DNA of 64,000 nt, from positions 186,001 through 250,000 of the forward strand of contig BDSI01000066.1 in assembly GCA_003117195.1 (NCBI GenBank), given 5' to 3'. The notes under the pieces are model-generated. The model saw only the letters and a list, made by a program, of their open reading frames with translations. It did no database searches and was not told the origin of the DNA. Below are positions 21,268 through 41,966 of this stretch, piece after piece; the first letter of the stretch is position 1, and every line of letters starts with the position of its first letter. The translations under genes were made by a program, and so were the position numbers. This DNA comes from Eudorina sp. 2006-703-Eu-15 (Eukaryota; Chlorophyta; Chlorophyceae; Chlamydomonadales; Volvocaceae).

Positions 21268-23052
21268 AGGCACTATGGAAACACGAGGCGAGGATGCAAG
21301 GCAGGGGGTCGGTTTTTCAAAGCCTCCGGAGTGCCGTCCAGGCATCCAGATGATGTGCGAGCAGAGTGCGTCAGAGAACGAAGGCGGGCGGGGAGATGAC
21401 CAGGTTGGCGGCAGGAGACGGACAGGCTCTGTGATGGCCGAAGCGCTGGCAGGCGAGCGTACGACAGGCGGACGCGTGGGCAAACGACAAAACAGTAGAT
21501 GTGACTGAAAGGTGGAGTTGTAATCACGGAAGGCGCAAGCGTTACCCATCGCACGACGGCGTACGGCAGGGTGCAACGGTGTACAACTGCTCTCTTGGGC
21601 CCGGCCCCCCGACAACCCGACTCAGCACACGGGTGTTCGAACACATGCAGCTGTCTTGGGCTAGGCGAAGATGCGCCATTTGTTTTCAGCAGCAGTAGGA
21701 AGGGAGGGCCCCGAGGCTGACCCTGGACTCTGGCGACCCGGGGAAGGCGGCCAACCGGATGCCGACGGCGCTTCCGAGCGGGAGTGCATGGCAGCGCAGC
21801 CCCGTCGGACGGCACTGTGGGCGGCGGAGGCGCGTGTGTCCATCTCCGTGCCGTTGCGAACCTGGGCTGGCTGGCTGGCTGGGAGCCGTGGGAGGTGATA
21901 TTAGACAGCGTGGCGTGGCGTGCATGAGGTTGAGGCTGACCCCAGTCTCTGTCAAGTGCTTTACAACGGGAAGGGGTTATGTCGTTGACTGGCCTGGGTT
22001 CTTTCCGAGTCAGGATGGGAATGCAGGCGACGGAGGGGGGCTCCGCGGGTACCAGTTCCAGTGGGGGTGCGAACAGTACTTCGCAGTGCAATTACCCAGT
22101 GAGCTCCAGAACCGCAGGTCACGGCTTCTTCAAAGCCCCGATGCTTGGTAATATCTTGATTACCCATGGTGATAACAGTGATCCGAGCGCTCCCCTGGGC
22201 TAGTCGCGCAGCAATTGCGCTGTGAGGACAAGAACCGACCAATGAATTTTAATATCCTGAAACCTGGCACTCGGTACCGCTTGCCTGCTCTGGACGTGTT
22301 GTGGTTCCGAAAACTTTCGAGGGATTTTCCTCCCTAAGCGTTTCTTACGTTGGCACTTAGGCTAGCTTACGGCTTGCCTCTGCAGTAAGTAACCGAATCG
22401 AACTCGGCAGTCGAAGCTCAAAAGCCGATGATGGTCACCGCCAACAGTGGTGGTAAGGACAGAAGATCGCGGAAACCGGCACCGTCACGATGTTAAAGTT
22501 GCGGAGCGTGTGCGCATTATGGGCATTCAAATCATTGCTATTTAATGGAAAGCACATAATCATGTTGGGACGTATGCGTAGACGCTCGCACACATTATCA
22601 CTGAATTACATTACACCACAGATCTTGCAGCAGCAGCTGATTATTACATGCAGGGCACAAGCTGGTGGGCCTGAATCATGCCTAGACGGGGCTTATGAAT
22701 TCTCCTGGACAATTTCACCGTAGATCCACATCTTCGACCGACTCAGTTAATTCAACACACGGCACCCGACATTGAAGATGTGGCAACTCTGTCAGCGTGC
22801 ATTTTTTCAGCTTGCATGAAGCGGACTTGCGCCACAAAACTCCCATTTCAATAAATAGAAGTCCACAGCAATTCTTATGAGCGAGCATACACATATGTCG
22901 CTGTGGGGCTTGGTTGCCCTTACCCATCTCACCCACTAGCGGCCATCGGACGGGTACTGAAACTGCCAGGTACGACCCCATGTCTGCAATGGTGCATGAC
23001 ATAGCAGACCTCGCCTGTTTATGTTACCGGGCAAGGGGCATCGCGGCGCCTT
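21268..23052. other. intergenic region upstream of the OPR gene
   Basis: No supported gene. The stretch 22200-22900 is noticeably AT-richer than the coding regions and probably includes the 5' flank and UTR of the OPR gene. I saw no TATA box or other element I could name. Confidence 0.4.
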
Positions 23053-32624
<9,572 letters not shown>

Positions 32625-34282
32625 AGGACGAGAAGGCCCTCTGTTTCCTCGCCCGGCCCTTTCACGTCGAGGCTTCCAGCAGCTGACGGGTCGCTGACCC
32701 GGGGGAGGAGGGCCCGGGTGGGCGGGGTCCTCCTATCGGGCGCAGCAGGAGGAGGAGGCGGTGGAGGAGGGGGGAAGGCTGCAGCGAGTCCGGTACATGG
32801 GGTAGCGGCAGTGGGGTGGCGGCAGTGGGGTGGCGGCAGTGCTCCGCACGCGCGATAGATAGGGCCTGGGGCCCCAGGTCAGGAGGGGGAGAGGGGCGGC
32901 CGCTGCAACAAGCGGTCGGGGTCCGGGGTCCAGGCGGGTATGTTGAGGTACGGTGGCGGGGACGCCCTTCTTGAGTTGTTCGGCTGGAGCTTGGGGCTTG
33001 GCGGCACAGCAGCAGGTGGAGCACGGGTTGGGCGCGTGCAGGGAGGCTGGCAGGGAGTTGGGGTCTTGGACTCTAGGTCGGCTTGAGGGGCGATAGCTCG
33101 GATGGCGCTGAGACGACTCGGGGCGACCCCACCGGAGGGGAGATGCGGCCAGGGGGGCGAAGAGAGAGAGAGAGCGGCGAAAGGGCGATCGGGCCCCGGG
33201 GGGCGGGCAAGTGCGGGGCGCTGGGCGGCGGGGCGCTGGGCGGCGAAGGGGTGGCAGGGGGGCTGTCCGGTGCGGGAAGGGGTGGGGACCTGGGGACGTC
33301 GTGTGGTGGTGCTGACATCCGCCGTCCTCGTCCGTCCCGACATGGGCGGGTATCGACATGGGCGGGTGTCGGTTTGATACCCTGTTTGCGGTTTTGCTGT
33401 CTTTATTGAGAGTCTACACAGGTACCTGCCCGCCATGGCCATCACATTCGCCTCGGGCTTCTGGCCTCAATGGGATCATAGTCGAGTCCCCGCAGGCCTG
33501 TTAAACGGGTGGCTCTCCGGGCGTGCGGCCACACAGCCCGGACCGGACATCACGCCGCGTGCGGATATTGGGCCTCTCCCTCCCTCCCTCCCTCCAGGGT
33601 GCAGACCTCCTGGTGGGGGGATCCACTTGCAATTGTCTCTGACCAGGGGGTGCCGCAGGAAACCCACCCATGAGACTGGGCCCCGCAGCCGCCTCCATCC
33701 ACTCGCCGCCTGTGCACGCCAGGTCGCGTCTGCTGCTGCTCGCACGATAGGTGTGGCGCCTCCGAATCTTCGATCCTCCGGTGCCCTGATCCCCGAGTTC
33801 ACCTCGCCCGCCGGCGGAAGGAGCTCATAGCACCCAACAGCAGTCCCCCCGACACACCGCGGCGCACAAGCCAGCCGCCCAAACCACTGCCACCACCCTG
33901 ACTGCGTTGACACCCCGGCAGGCGTGTCGGAGTCCCCCCACCGCCCGGGTCTCACAGACAGCCCTCTTGACTGCCGGGCTCAACACCTGCCCCCCGGAGA
34001 GGGAAAGGGGTTCCAGACCTGCCATCGCCGCCCAGGCCGACCACCACCCCTCCAGCCAGCAACCCCTCGGGCAGTCCAACCCGGGTCGCTGCAGCTCACC
34101 GGGGAAGGCAAGTTCCCTGTCGCCTTGTTCTAACTCCGCCGTCACTCCAAAGCCGGCCTCTTCAACACCCCCAGGCGCTCCTCCCCGCCCCACCTAGAGT
34201 CATCGCAGCGCCCCGCGCTCCCACGCACCCGGGGCCCCCTCCGCGGTCACCCCTCCCTCCCCCCTTTTTCACCGCCTCCCTC
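32625..34282. other. convergent intergenic region
   Basis: Lies between the stops of the OPR and CCDC12-like genes. No gene is recognised. A sequence near 33385-33410 (TTTTGCTGTCTTTATTGA) resembles family D. Confidence 0.45.
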
Positions 34283-35404
34283 TCAGTCCTGCACCCCGCC
34301 CTCCTCCTCCAGCTTGCGGCGCTCCTCCTCCCGCATCATCTCCAGGATGGCCCGCTGCGTGCGGCGCTCCAGCTTGTCGAGCTTGGGCTGCACGTCCCGC
34401 TTGAGGTCCCAGTTGGCTTTCTTGGGCGCGATGTTGACCAACAGCTCCTGGGGTGGCGGGGATGTGGGGATGGGGTTGGGACCGGAAGGGGGCACACACC
34501 AGAAGGAGGGAGGGGCCGGGGATTAAATTGAGAGCGGAAGGGGCAGGTGTGCCGGTGGCCGATGGACGGGTGCGGCCGAGGAGAGGCAAGTGTGAGGTTG
34601 GGGCGAGGGGGAAATGCCGCGGCCGGGGGGCGCACGGTTATACGGCTGGAGGGAACGCCGCCAGCAGCAGCGGTGTATGGGCTGGTGTCTATCAGGCTGG
34701 CCTGCCGCGCTCCGTCCGTCCCCCCCATTCCGTGGCTGTGGCTGCACGCTGACCGGCCGCGCCTCTCCATGTTACGAGCCGACACAACGGACCTCACCGC
34801 GGGGAAGAAGAATGCGCGCGAGCTACCACCCTCTCCCATGCCGTCGGTCAGTATGTCGCCGAGGAGTGTGTTTCCAGAACACTACCCAGCATGACGGCGA
34901 TCGCTCCCCGCCCTTCGTCCCTGCATCGCCTTGCCGACCTAGCCACAGCCTGATGGCGTTGCTGAGCCCTCGATCCAAGCGCTCACTCTATAGATCATGC
35001 TGCAGCGCTTTGCATCTGTCCTCGCCAGCCCACCTCCTCCCCCAACACCCCAACCGATCCCTTCGCCTCATCGCCACCCTCGTTGACGCGGCGCTCCCGC
35101 ATCCACATCCCCCTCGTGACACTCCGACGTTCGCTCAGATCCAGCGCACCTCCTGGGGCAGATCCTCTGGTTTCGTTTCCACAACTGGCTCCTGGAATTT
35201 GGGGGGCTGTGCTGCTGCGACGCGCTCGTGGTCTATCCGCTTTGTGTCCTGTACTGCGTAGTTTCGAAACTTTAAAACAGGCTTCTCGGGTTCCGGCTCG
35301 ACAGCTGTGTCTGGCTCTTGAGCAGTTGTGTCATCTCCGGCAGTGGCCTGCGCGGCTGCGCGCAGAGCCTTGAGCCGCTCCCGCCGGGCGATGGCGTCCT
35401 CCAT
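34283..35404 (-). CDS. CCDC12/Cwf18-like spliceosomal protein
   Basis: Two exons, 35150-35404 and 34283-34447, join in phase to a 139-residue protein; human CCDC12 has about 166. Characteristic blocks are MEDAIARRERLKALR at the N-terminus, PVLKFRNYAVQDTKRI, and NIAPKKANWDLKRDVQPKLD followed by KLERRTQRAILEMMREEE. The family signature is 'RLKALR ... RNY.P ... LAP.K..WDLKRD...KL.KL.RRTQ.AI'. In yeast and human this small coiled-coil protein belongs to the activated spliceosome (Cwf18 with the Prp19-associated complex) and acts in the nucleus. The ATG at 35404 is chosen because homologues start just before RRERLKALR. The frame is open further 5' (DVLVNQDALKA) to a stop, without another ATG, so a short upstream exon is possible. 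The gene is divergent from the J-domain gene. Confidence 0.88.
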
Positions 35405-36118
35405 TGCCTTTAATGCGTCTTGGTTGACAAGGACGTCTCCCTTCTCGTACGGGGGCACAGCCACTGCTGCACGCCCCCGCCGCCACTTAGGGTGCTAAAC
35501 TTGTCAGAGTATATTTACAATGAGCGTGTATTAGCTAATGCTGCTCGCAAGCAAATGTTCTAAAGGGCGCGAATTTTGGCCGGCGAAGTTGATACTGAAA
35601 GGTTGATCAGATCTTGTAAAGTGATATGCTCTACTAGAAGAGACGCTTCTATATGAACAGAGGATACCAGTGGGAATCGACAGACTGCACGTTGTGTCGC
35701 ACGCACTTCACAGCAGTAAATAGCAGCCAGTGGACGGTATCTGTGACGTTCACCAGTATCCGGTCGCCGCTTACGAAGCACGACGCAATTTTGGAATACG
35801 GGTACGAAAAACGAGAGTACGTCACAATCTAGAAGCTCGGAACACGCTGTCCCAAGGCACAACTACCTTAATTCCTGCTCGATGTGTATGTGAGCGGTTG
35901 TTCAAGCAATTGCTCCTATTAGGAAATCATTTACATTACCTAGTGTAACGTGTAACCTGTCTCTTTCTGCGTGCAATCATCTGGGTTCGGCCTGCGCGAT
36001 CTAATTATCATCCTTGCATTTGCACACCTGTGCGCTTGGTCGTGTTATTGAGACCTTGCAAGGGCAGACCGCTCTTCGTTGCTTTCTGAACGGAGCGTGC
36101 CATCCCAGGCCAACCGCA
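35405..36118. promoter_or_regulatory. divergent promoter region (CCDC12-like / J-Trx)
   Basis: A 714-base space between two divergent start codons, clearly AT-richer than the flanking exons. It must hold both promoters and 5' UTRs. No individual element is identifiable by eye. Confidence 0.5.
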
Positions 36119-38934
36119 ATGGCGCGGCGGTTGTCCTTGGCTACTGCGCTGTTGGGTCTGATCCTGGTTCAGCACGCGTTGGCAGCGCGAGGGGGACGGG
36201 ACTTCTACAACATCCTCGGCATCTCGCGGGACGCTGACGAAGCCACGATCAAGAAAGCGTACCGCAAGCAAGCCTTGAAATGGCATCCCGACCGAAACGC
36301 GGACAATAAGCAGGAGGCGGAGGAGCGCTTCCGTGACGTCGCTGCAGCGTAGGTCGAGCGCCCTGTACGGAATGAAAAGCCAGCGGCCGTAGAGGGCCCG
36401 TGAGGGGGGCCGGCGAGGGCGCCCGACTGATCACATCCTGTGTTGGCAGCGCTGGTTTCCTGTCAATGGTGTTCTGGGCCGGCGCCGTACAACTGGGGAA
36501 GGAGTTGAGCTACAGCCACAGCTACTGGCCCCACCAAAGCCGACCCAACACCGACTGCCCACAGCCGTCCTGCGCCTCACTCTCTCATTCCCGTCCCCGG
36601 GCCCGCCCCCCTCCGCCCCCCTCCCCTGCAGCTACGAGGCCCTCTCAGATCCGGACAAGCGCAAGATGTACGACCAGGTGAGCGACCCACCACAGCAACG
36701 TCGCCCTGCGCCTCAACGCGAACTCGGGAATCTGTGCATCTGGGTCGGGATGTGGGCAGTTGGGCGGTTGGACACACGCACCTTGGTCTCGCAGAGCCGA
36801 GGCAGGCCAGGGCCCACATGCGCTGTCGGCATCGCAGCTACGCCGCGGCACTGCTCTGCAGCTCCTCGCAGCCGCCCTGGGGTGGCCGCACACGTCCTTT
36901 GTTTCAGACCCGAGCCAGACCCGAGCAAGTTATACACACACACACGCTCAGTTCTCTTCTACACACACACGCAAACACAAGCTGCTATCCTGCCCCTCGT
37001 TCCTGTCCCTCTGCTGCCCCTTTGCTTCCACGTCGGGGGTAGTCGACCAACGTTGCCGCATCCCTGCCCCCGCCCCGCCCCTTCCCTCACCTCCCCGCCC
37101 CCCCTCCCCGGGTGCGCAGTTCGGCGAGGAGGGCCTCAAGGGAGGAGGCCCCGGCGGCGGCCACCCGGGCGGCCACCCGGGCGGCTTCCAGGCGCACTTC
37201 GGGGTGAGTGAGTGAGCGGGCCCGAGCGAGCGCCAGTGGGCTCCAGGGGCGGATAGGTGGGCGGGCGGGTTGGGGGGCGGGCGGGGATACGGGTGCTGAC
37301 CTGGTATGCAGGGGAGCAGGAACGCACGTGCAGCTCCTTCGTCTTCGTGTTCGTCGCTGCTGCTACCCGGTGAACAGGGGTCAGGGCACGGCGGGGCGAC
37401 CGCCCGATGTCGCTTGCAGGTGTGTGACTTGGTCCCTCCTCCCTGCCCCCCCCCCGGCAACTCGGTGCTCTGTGTGTGTGTGCGCTGCTGCAGGGCGGTG
37501 ACCCCTTCGAGATATTCAATATGTTCTTCGGGGGCGCCGGGGGCGGCGGCCGGGCGGGGGGCGGCGGCCGGGCGGGGGGCGGTGCCCGAATGCAGTTCAA
37601 TATGGGTGGCAGGGGGGGCGGCATGGGAGGCGGGGGCATGGGGGGCGGCAGGGGGGGCGGCGGCGGCAGCATGTACGACAACGATCCGTACGTGCAGCAG
37701 CTGGACGGCGGCAGTATCCCTCCGGACAACAATTGGGTCTGGATCGTCGAGTTCTACGCGCCCTGGTGAGCCCTGAGTCCAGGGGGGGTTGCGGGTGAGG
37801 GCGCTTTGCCGCAAGGGTCAGGGTTGCCGCAGGGCTCGGGGCGTGCAGCACGATGGAGCGCAGCGGCCCGAAGGAAGGGCCATTCCTCTAGCCTGCCTGC
37901 CTGACATCCGACATCCCCTCCACCTCGCCACACCGCCACCGACATGAGTGCCTGACGGGCCTGCCCCGGCCCAGTCACACGCGCCCTCCCTTCCCCCCTC
38001 GCTGCTTTACCCCTCCCCCTCCGCCGCCCCTGGTCCCTGCCTCCCCCGCCTGCCTCCCCATGCTCTCAGGTGCGGCCACTGCAAGCAGCTGGCGCCCCAC
38101 TGGTCCAAGGCCGCCGCCTCCCTGAAGGGCGTCGTCCGAGTGGGCGCCGTCAACTGCGACCAGCACCAGGAGCTGTGCTCGGGGCAGGGCGTCCGCGGCT
38201 ACCCCACCATCAAGGCCTTCGTGCCGCCCTCCGGTTCCTCCGCCTCCTCCTCCTCCTCCTCGGCCGGTGCCGGGGCGGGTCGCACCTACGAGGGCGAGCG
38301 CTCCGCCAAGGCCATCGCGGACTGGGCCCTGGGACTGGTGCCCAATCGCGTGTCGCAGCTGGCGGACGAGAAGGCGCTTCAGAAGCTGATGGCGCAGTGC
38401 AGCGGCGGCGGCGGCGGCGGCGGCAAGGGGTCCGCCAGGAGCAAGGATGCGGCGGCCTGGGGGCTGTGCGTGGTGCTGCTGTCCAGCAAGGCGGAGACGC
38501 CGGCGCTGTACCGCGCGCTGTCGGGGGCGTACGCGGGCAGGGTGGCGTTCGGGGAGGTCCGGGCGGCGGCCGGCAGCGGCGGCAAGGCCGCGGCGGCGGC
38601 GACGGTGGCGGCGAAGCTGGGGGTGGACCTGGCGGCGGAGCGGGAGGGGGGGCGGCTGCCGGTGGTGCTGCTGGTGTGCAACGGCGACGCGGCGGCGGCG
38701 GAGCGGTACGGCGGGCAGCTCAAGTCGGAGGCGCTGGCGCGGCATCTGGAGGGGTACGCGGGCGGCAAGAAGTGCGCCAAGGCGGTGCGGTTGGACGCGA
38801 GTACGGACCTGTCGGGGTTCTCCGCGGGGCGGCTGAAGGAGCTGGTGCGGGATAAGGGGCTGGACTGCAGGGGCTGTACGGAGAAGGAGGACTTTGTACG
38901 GCGGTTGAGGGAGTACGTCACGTCGGGGGTGTAG
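36119..38934 (+). CDS. ER J-domain/thioredoxin fusion with MANF-like C-terminus
   Basis: Exons 36119-36348, 36632-36677, 37120-37203, 37494-37765 and 38070-38934 join in phase to 498 residues. Residues 1-22 ([20 protein letters not shown]...) form a signal peptide, which decides the start over an in-frame ATG at 36014. Residues about 27-95 are a J domain with HPD at 56-58, which stimulates Hsp70 (BiP in the ER). A Gly-rich linker with two GGHP units follows. A thioredoxin domain begins near [10 protein letters not shown] with the CGHC redox pair at 212-215, split by the last intron, and continues with GYPTIKAF. This suggests disulfide exchange, as in ERdj5/DNAJC10. The C-terminus reads [20 protein letters not shown], matching the SAP-like domain of MANF/ARMET with its CxxC (477-480). 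No KDEL-type signal is visible. A Gly/Ala/Lys-rich insertion separates the two halves. Confidence 0.9.
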
Positions 38935-39230
38935 GTACAGGGGTGAAGCTGTGTGGGCGGGGGTGAATGTGTGTGTGGTTGTGGACAGGGTTGGGGGTCG
39001 TACGGTGTGCTGGTTTGGGTGGAGAGTTGATGCACGCGCATTGCATGTGCAATTTCAGAGTGCGAGAGGTAGGGAGGTAGGGAGGACTGTCGAAGAGGGT
39101 ACAGCTGCTTCTCGTGCGGACAGGGATGTCTGGGGGGGGGCGGGGAGGGTATGAAAGCTGCCGGACGGGTGGGTCGTGGGTGAGCCCCCCCCCCGGGTGG
39201 TGGTTCGTTAGGGTGCCAGTGTGTTGTTGG

Positions 39231-39293
39231 ATCATCGTTGGGAGAGATCAGATCATCGTTGGGAGAGATCAGATCATCGTTGGGAGAGATCAG
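39231..39293 (+). repeat. 21-bp tandem repeat, 3 units
   Basis: Three exact units containing ATCATCGTTGGGAGAGATCA. Confidence 0.95.
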
Positions 39294-39864
39294 AGGGATC
39301 TGAGACCAAGGTTGTAGGACCGGACGGCAGACGGACCCAGACGCCACCAGTCGCGTGCAGGGGTGGGTTACCTCTCCCCCGGCTTGGCTCTCCTCCGGTG
39401 CTGCGACGCATTGGGTTGGAATTGGCGGACGGACGGACGGTTGGGCGAGCGATGAGCGGAGAGCGCCCCGGGCCGCGGAGCCACCGACAGAGCGTCGACA
39501 GGGTGTCGAGGTCGGTGTGGTCGCGTCGGGGCCCGGCGGGACAGACAGGGCGGTGGCGGCGGCAACGGAGGCAGCCCTCTTCCCCCACCCCACCCCCCAC
39601 ACCCAACGGCGCAGATCCGAATGTCAGCCGGGGTCTCGGCAGTACGGCGTGGTACGGTGCATTCAAGGACACATGCGTGTGTGATGTACCGTACGCGGTG
39701 GGGGGGGGGGAGGAGGGGGGAGCGCCGAGGTGGGGGGGGAGAGGAGGGGGGAGCGCCGAGGTGTGGGGGGGCCATCACGGTCACGTGCGCATTGTGGTGG
39801 GTTCACACGGTGGCGCAGTTTGCGACGTCCCTCGGAGCCCCTTTGGAATACGATTGCGGGGGTT

Positions 39865-39912
39865 GATGCTCCCCTGGATGCTCCCCTGGATGCTCCCCTG
39901 GATGCTCCCCTG
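39865..39912 (+). repeat. 12-bp tandem repeat, 4 units
   Basis: Four exact units of GATGCTCCCCTG. Confidence 0.95.
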
Positions 39913-40939
39913 GACCGGAAGACGGGTCCAGGGCAGTCGGCGGGGAACACACACACACACGGATTCTCATCAGGTGTCTGGTACACATGCACGCACTGAC
40001 GGACGGACGGACGGACGACGGGCGCAAGGGGCGGCTCGGGGCACAGCGCGGGGCCGCGACCCGAGCCTCCCACGGTGGCGCCCGCGCGCGGAGTTGGACA
40101 CCTTGACGGCTCCTCATGTTGTTGTTGGTCAGAGGCGGAGGGTGGGGCGGAGGCGAACGCGACTGCGGCGCGCAGGCAGGGACAGGAGAGGGAGGGGTGG
40201 CCGGGGAGGGGGCCCCTACCCCTCAGGAGGTCGGACGGCTCGGTCGCACTGCCGAGGCAGCCTGAGGGGGGCTGCTGGACCGCAGCTCGCCGCCCCGCCC
40301 GCCGTGTTAGGGGCTCGCGGCATGGGTGTTACCGTACTACCGTACTTGCTCCGAAGTCCCACATCTGGAGGAACCGAAGTCCCAGTTGCATGCAGGCCTG
40401 CCTGCCTGATAATCTCAACCCGCATATCGTACAACGAAGCCGTGTGCGCAGGCGGCAGAAAAAAACACAGCGGCGCTGTTCCTCAAAAGAATCATTCCTC
40501 AAAAGAATCAAAGACAACACAGCACATGCGCTGCCGCCCGTTGGCACCAACCAGCAGCAAAGAATCGCCCCCCCCACCTCCCCGTGGGGGTACTCCGTGG
40601 CACCCAGCCCCGAAACCCCCTAAACGTCCGCCTCCGCCCCGAGCCAGCCACAACCCCCACAACGCCCGGTCACTGGGGATGAGAAGAGATGGCTTTCTCG
40701 CCGCCTCTTGAGCACGGCTGTGGGCCTTGCGCTGGCCCTACAGCCCCCGGTACCCGGACGCCGGACGGAACCTGCAGGCGCGGGCAACAGACGGCTCTCC
40801 GCGACCTGACACCTCGCAGCAGGGCGGCAGCCGGCCTGGTGTTCGGTGGCACCCGGCGGCCGCCGCGCCGCGATCCGTTGCTGCCTGCGGACGCTCCCTC
40901 GGCGCGGTCAGGACAGTCAAGTCGGGAGCGGTCAGGCCA

Positions 40940-41125
40940 GTGGGCCCCCTTATGGGGACCTGTTTTGCTTACCCCTGTCCCCGGAGGGGAGGGGACACAT
41001 TCCCTGCAAGGGAATAGTTCCCTTCCCCTCCGGGGTCAAAGGGACGCAACAGTTCCCCAAAAGGGACAAGGGTAAGGGCTTGCTTCCCGTACGGGGACAC
41101 AGGGCTCCCCAAAGGGGAAGCACAA
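40940..41125. repeat. cluster of short GC-rich palindromes
   Basis: At least five short inverted repeats with G4/C4-type arms lie close together: CCCCTTATGGGG, TTCCCTGCAAGGGAA, TTCCCGTACGGGGA, TCCCCAAAAGGGA and CTCCCCAAAGGGGAAG, with CCCCTCCGGGG-like elements between. They share C-rich left arms and a variable 3-5 base centre. Confidence 0.75.
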
Positions 41126-41882
41126 GGCGTTGAAAAGCGCCCGGCACACCGCCAGTCGACCCAGCGGGATCCCAGATACCCCCCAGATACCCCCCAGATA
41201 CCCCCCAAACAAGCCCGAACAGAGCCCAAAGGAGCCCCAAGAACCGAATCGGGCCGCGGCACCGGCCCTACCCCCGCGGACTGCCTCGGGACCCTCTCTG
41301 CGGTACGGTACGGCACGATACGGGACGGCACGGTCATGCACGCACGGCAACACCCTGCACCTCTGCCGGGACCCACAACAACCAATTAACGACAAGCCTT
41401 CTGTCGTTCTGTGCCAACCAGCCGGCCCTCCCGAGCCGCGTGGGGCCCCACACCCCCACATCCCTGCTGACACGGGTCACTGCAGCGCTTTATTGGCATG
41501 GGTCGTGCCCCACTGCTGCTTCGCTGCTGACGGGGATTCCAGGGCCGCCTGCGGGCCAGAGCCCTCAGCGGTGGCCCTCCTCCCTGCTCTCTGTCCCCCC
41601 CTCCCTGTCCCTGTCTCAAAAGCTGCGCTGCCGGACGCCGCCACGGTGGCACGGTTATCCGCGGGGCGCTCGCTGCCGTCGCTGCCCCCGACCGGCGTTA
41701 TTGCAGCTAAGAGCTTAAGACGGCTGAACCGCTGCAGTCCCCCTGCCCCGGCCCCAGGGCTAAGGGAGACCGTCGGCCCGCATCTCCGCAACTGTCGCGT
41801 CGCGTTCTCGCTCCGTCGGAGAGCCTCGATCGCCCTCTCGGACGGCCCCGAGTGGGCCCTCCCCGGGGGGGAAGGGAGGGAG

Positions 41883-41938
41883 GTCTATGGGATTGGTAGA
41901 CACATCCAATTTGCTGCCAGAGCAAAGGTCCGGTGAAG
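41883..41938 (-). repeat. family A repeat in a 3' flank
   Basis: GTCTATGGGATTGGTAGACA, then TTGCTGCCAGAGCAAAGGTC and CGGTGAAG. It lacks the central GCGCAGTTTGAA part. It sits 28 bases past the stop codon of the LOTUS-like gene. Confidence 0.8.
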
Positions 41939-41966
41939 AATCAGGAGGGAGAGAGGTGGGGTTCGG

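Larger units (their letters stand above)
38935..41966. other. convergent intergenic region, repeat-rich
   Basis: Lies between the stops of the J-Trx and LOTUS-like genes. No coding sequence is recognised. It holds a 21-bp and a 12-bp tandem repeat, GGAC-type tracts (39428, 40000), four AGATACCCCCC units (41173-41210), the palindrome cluster and a family A copy, listed separately where distinct. Confidence 0.5.

Noticed and set aside
36014..36118. Upstream in-frame ATG of the J-Trx gene
   Set aside because: Starting there would bury the signal peptide behind 35 residues of Cys/Arg-rich sequence. The ATG at 36119 gives a classical signal peptide.
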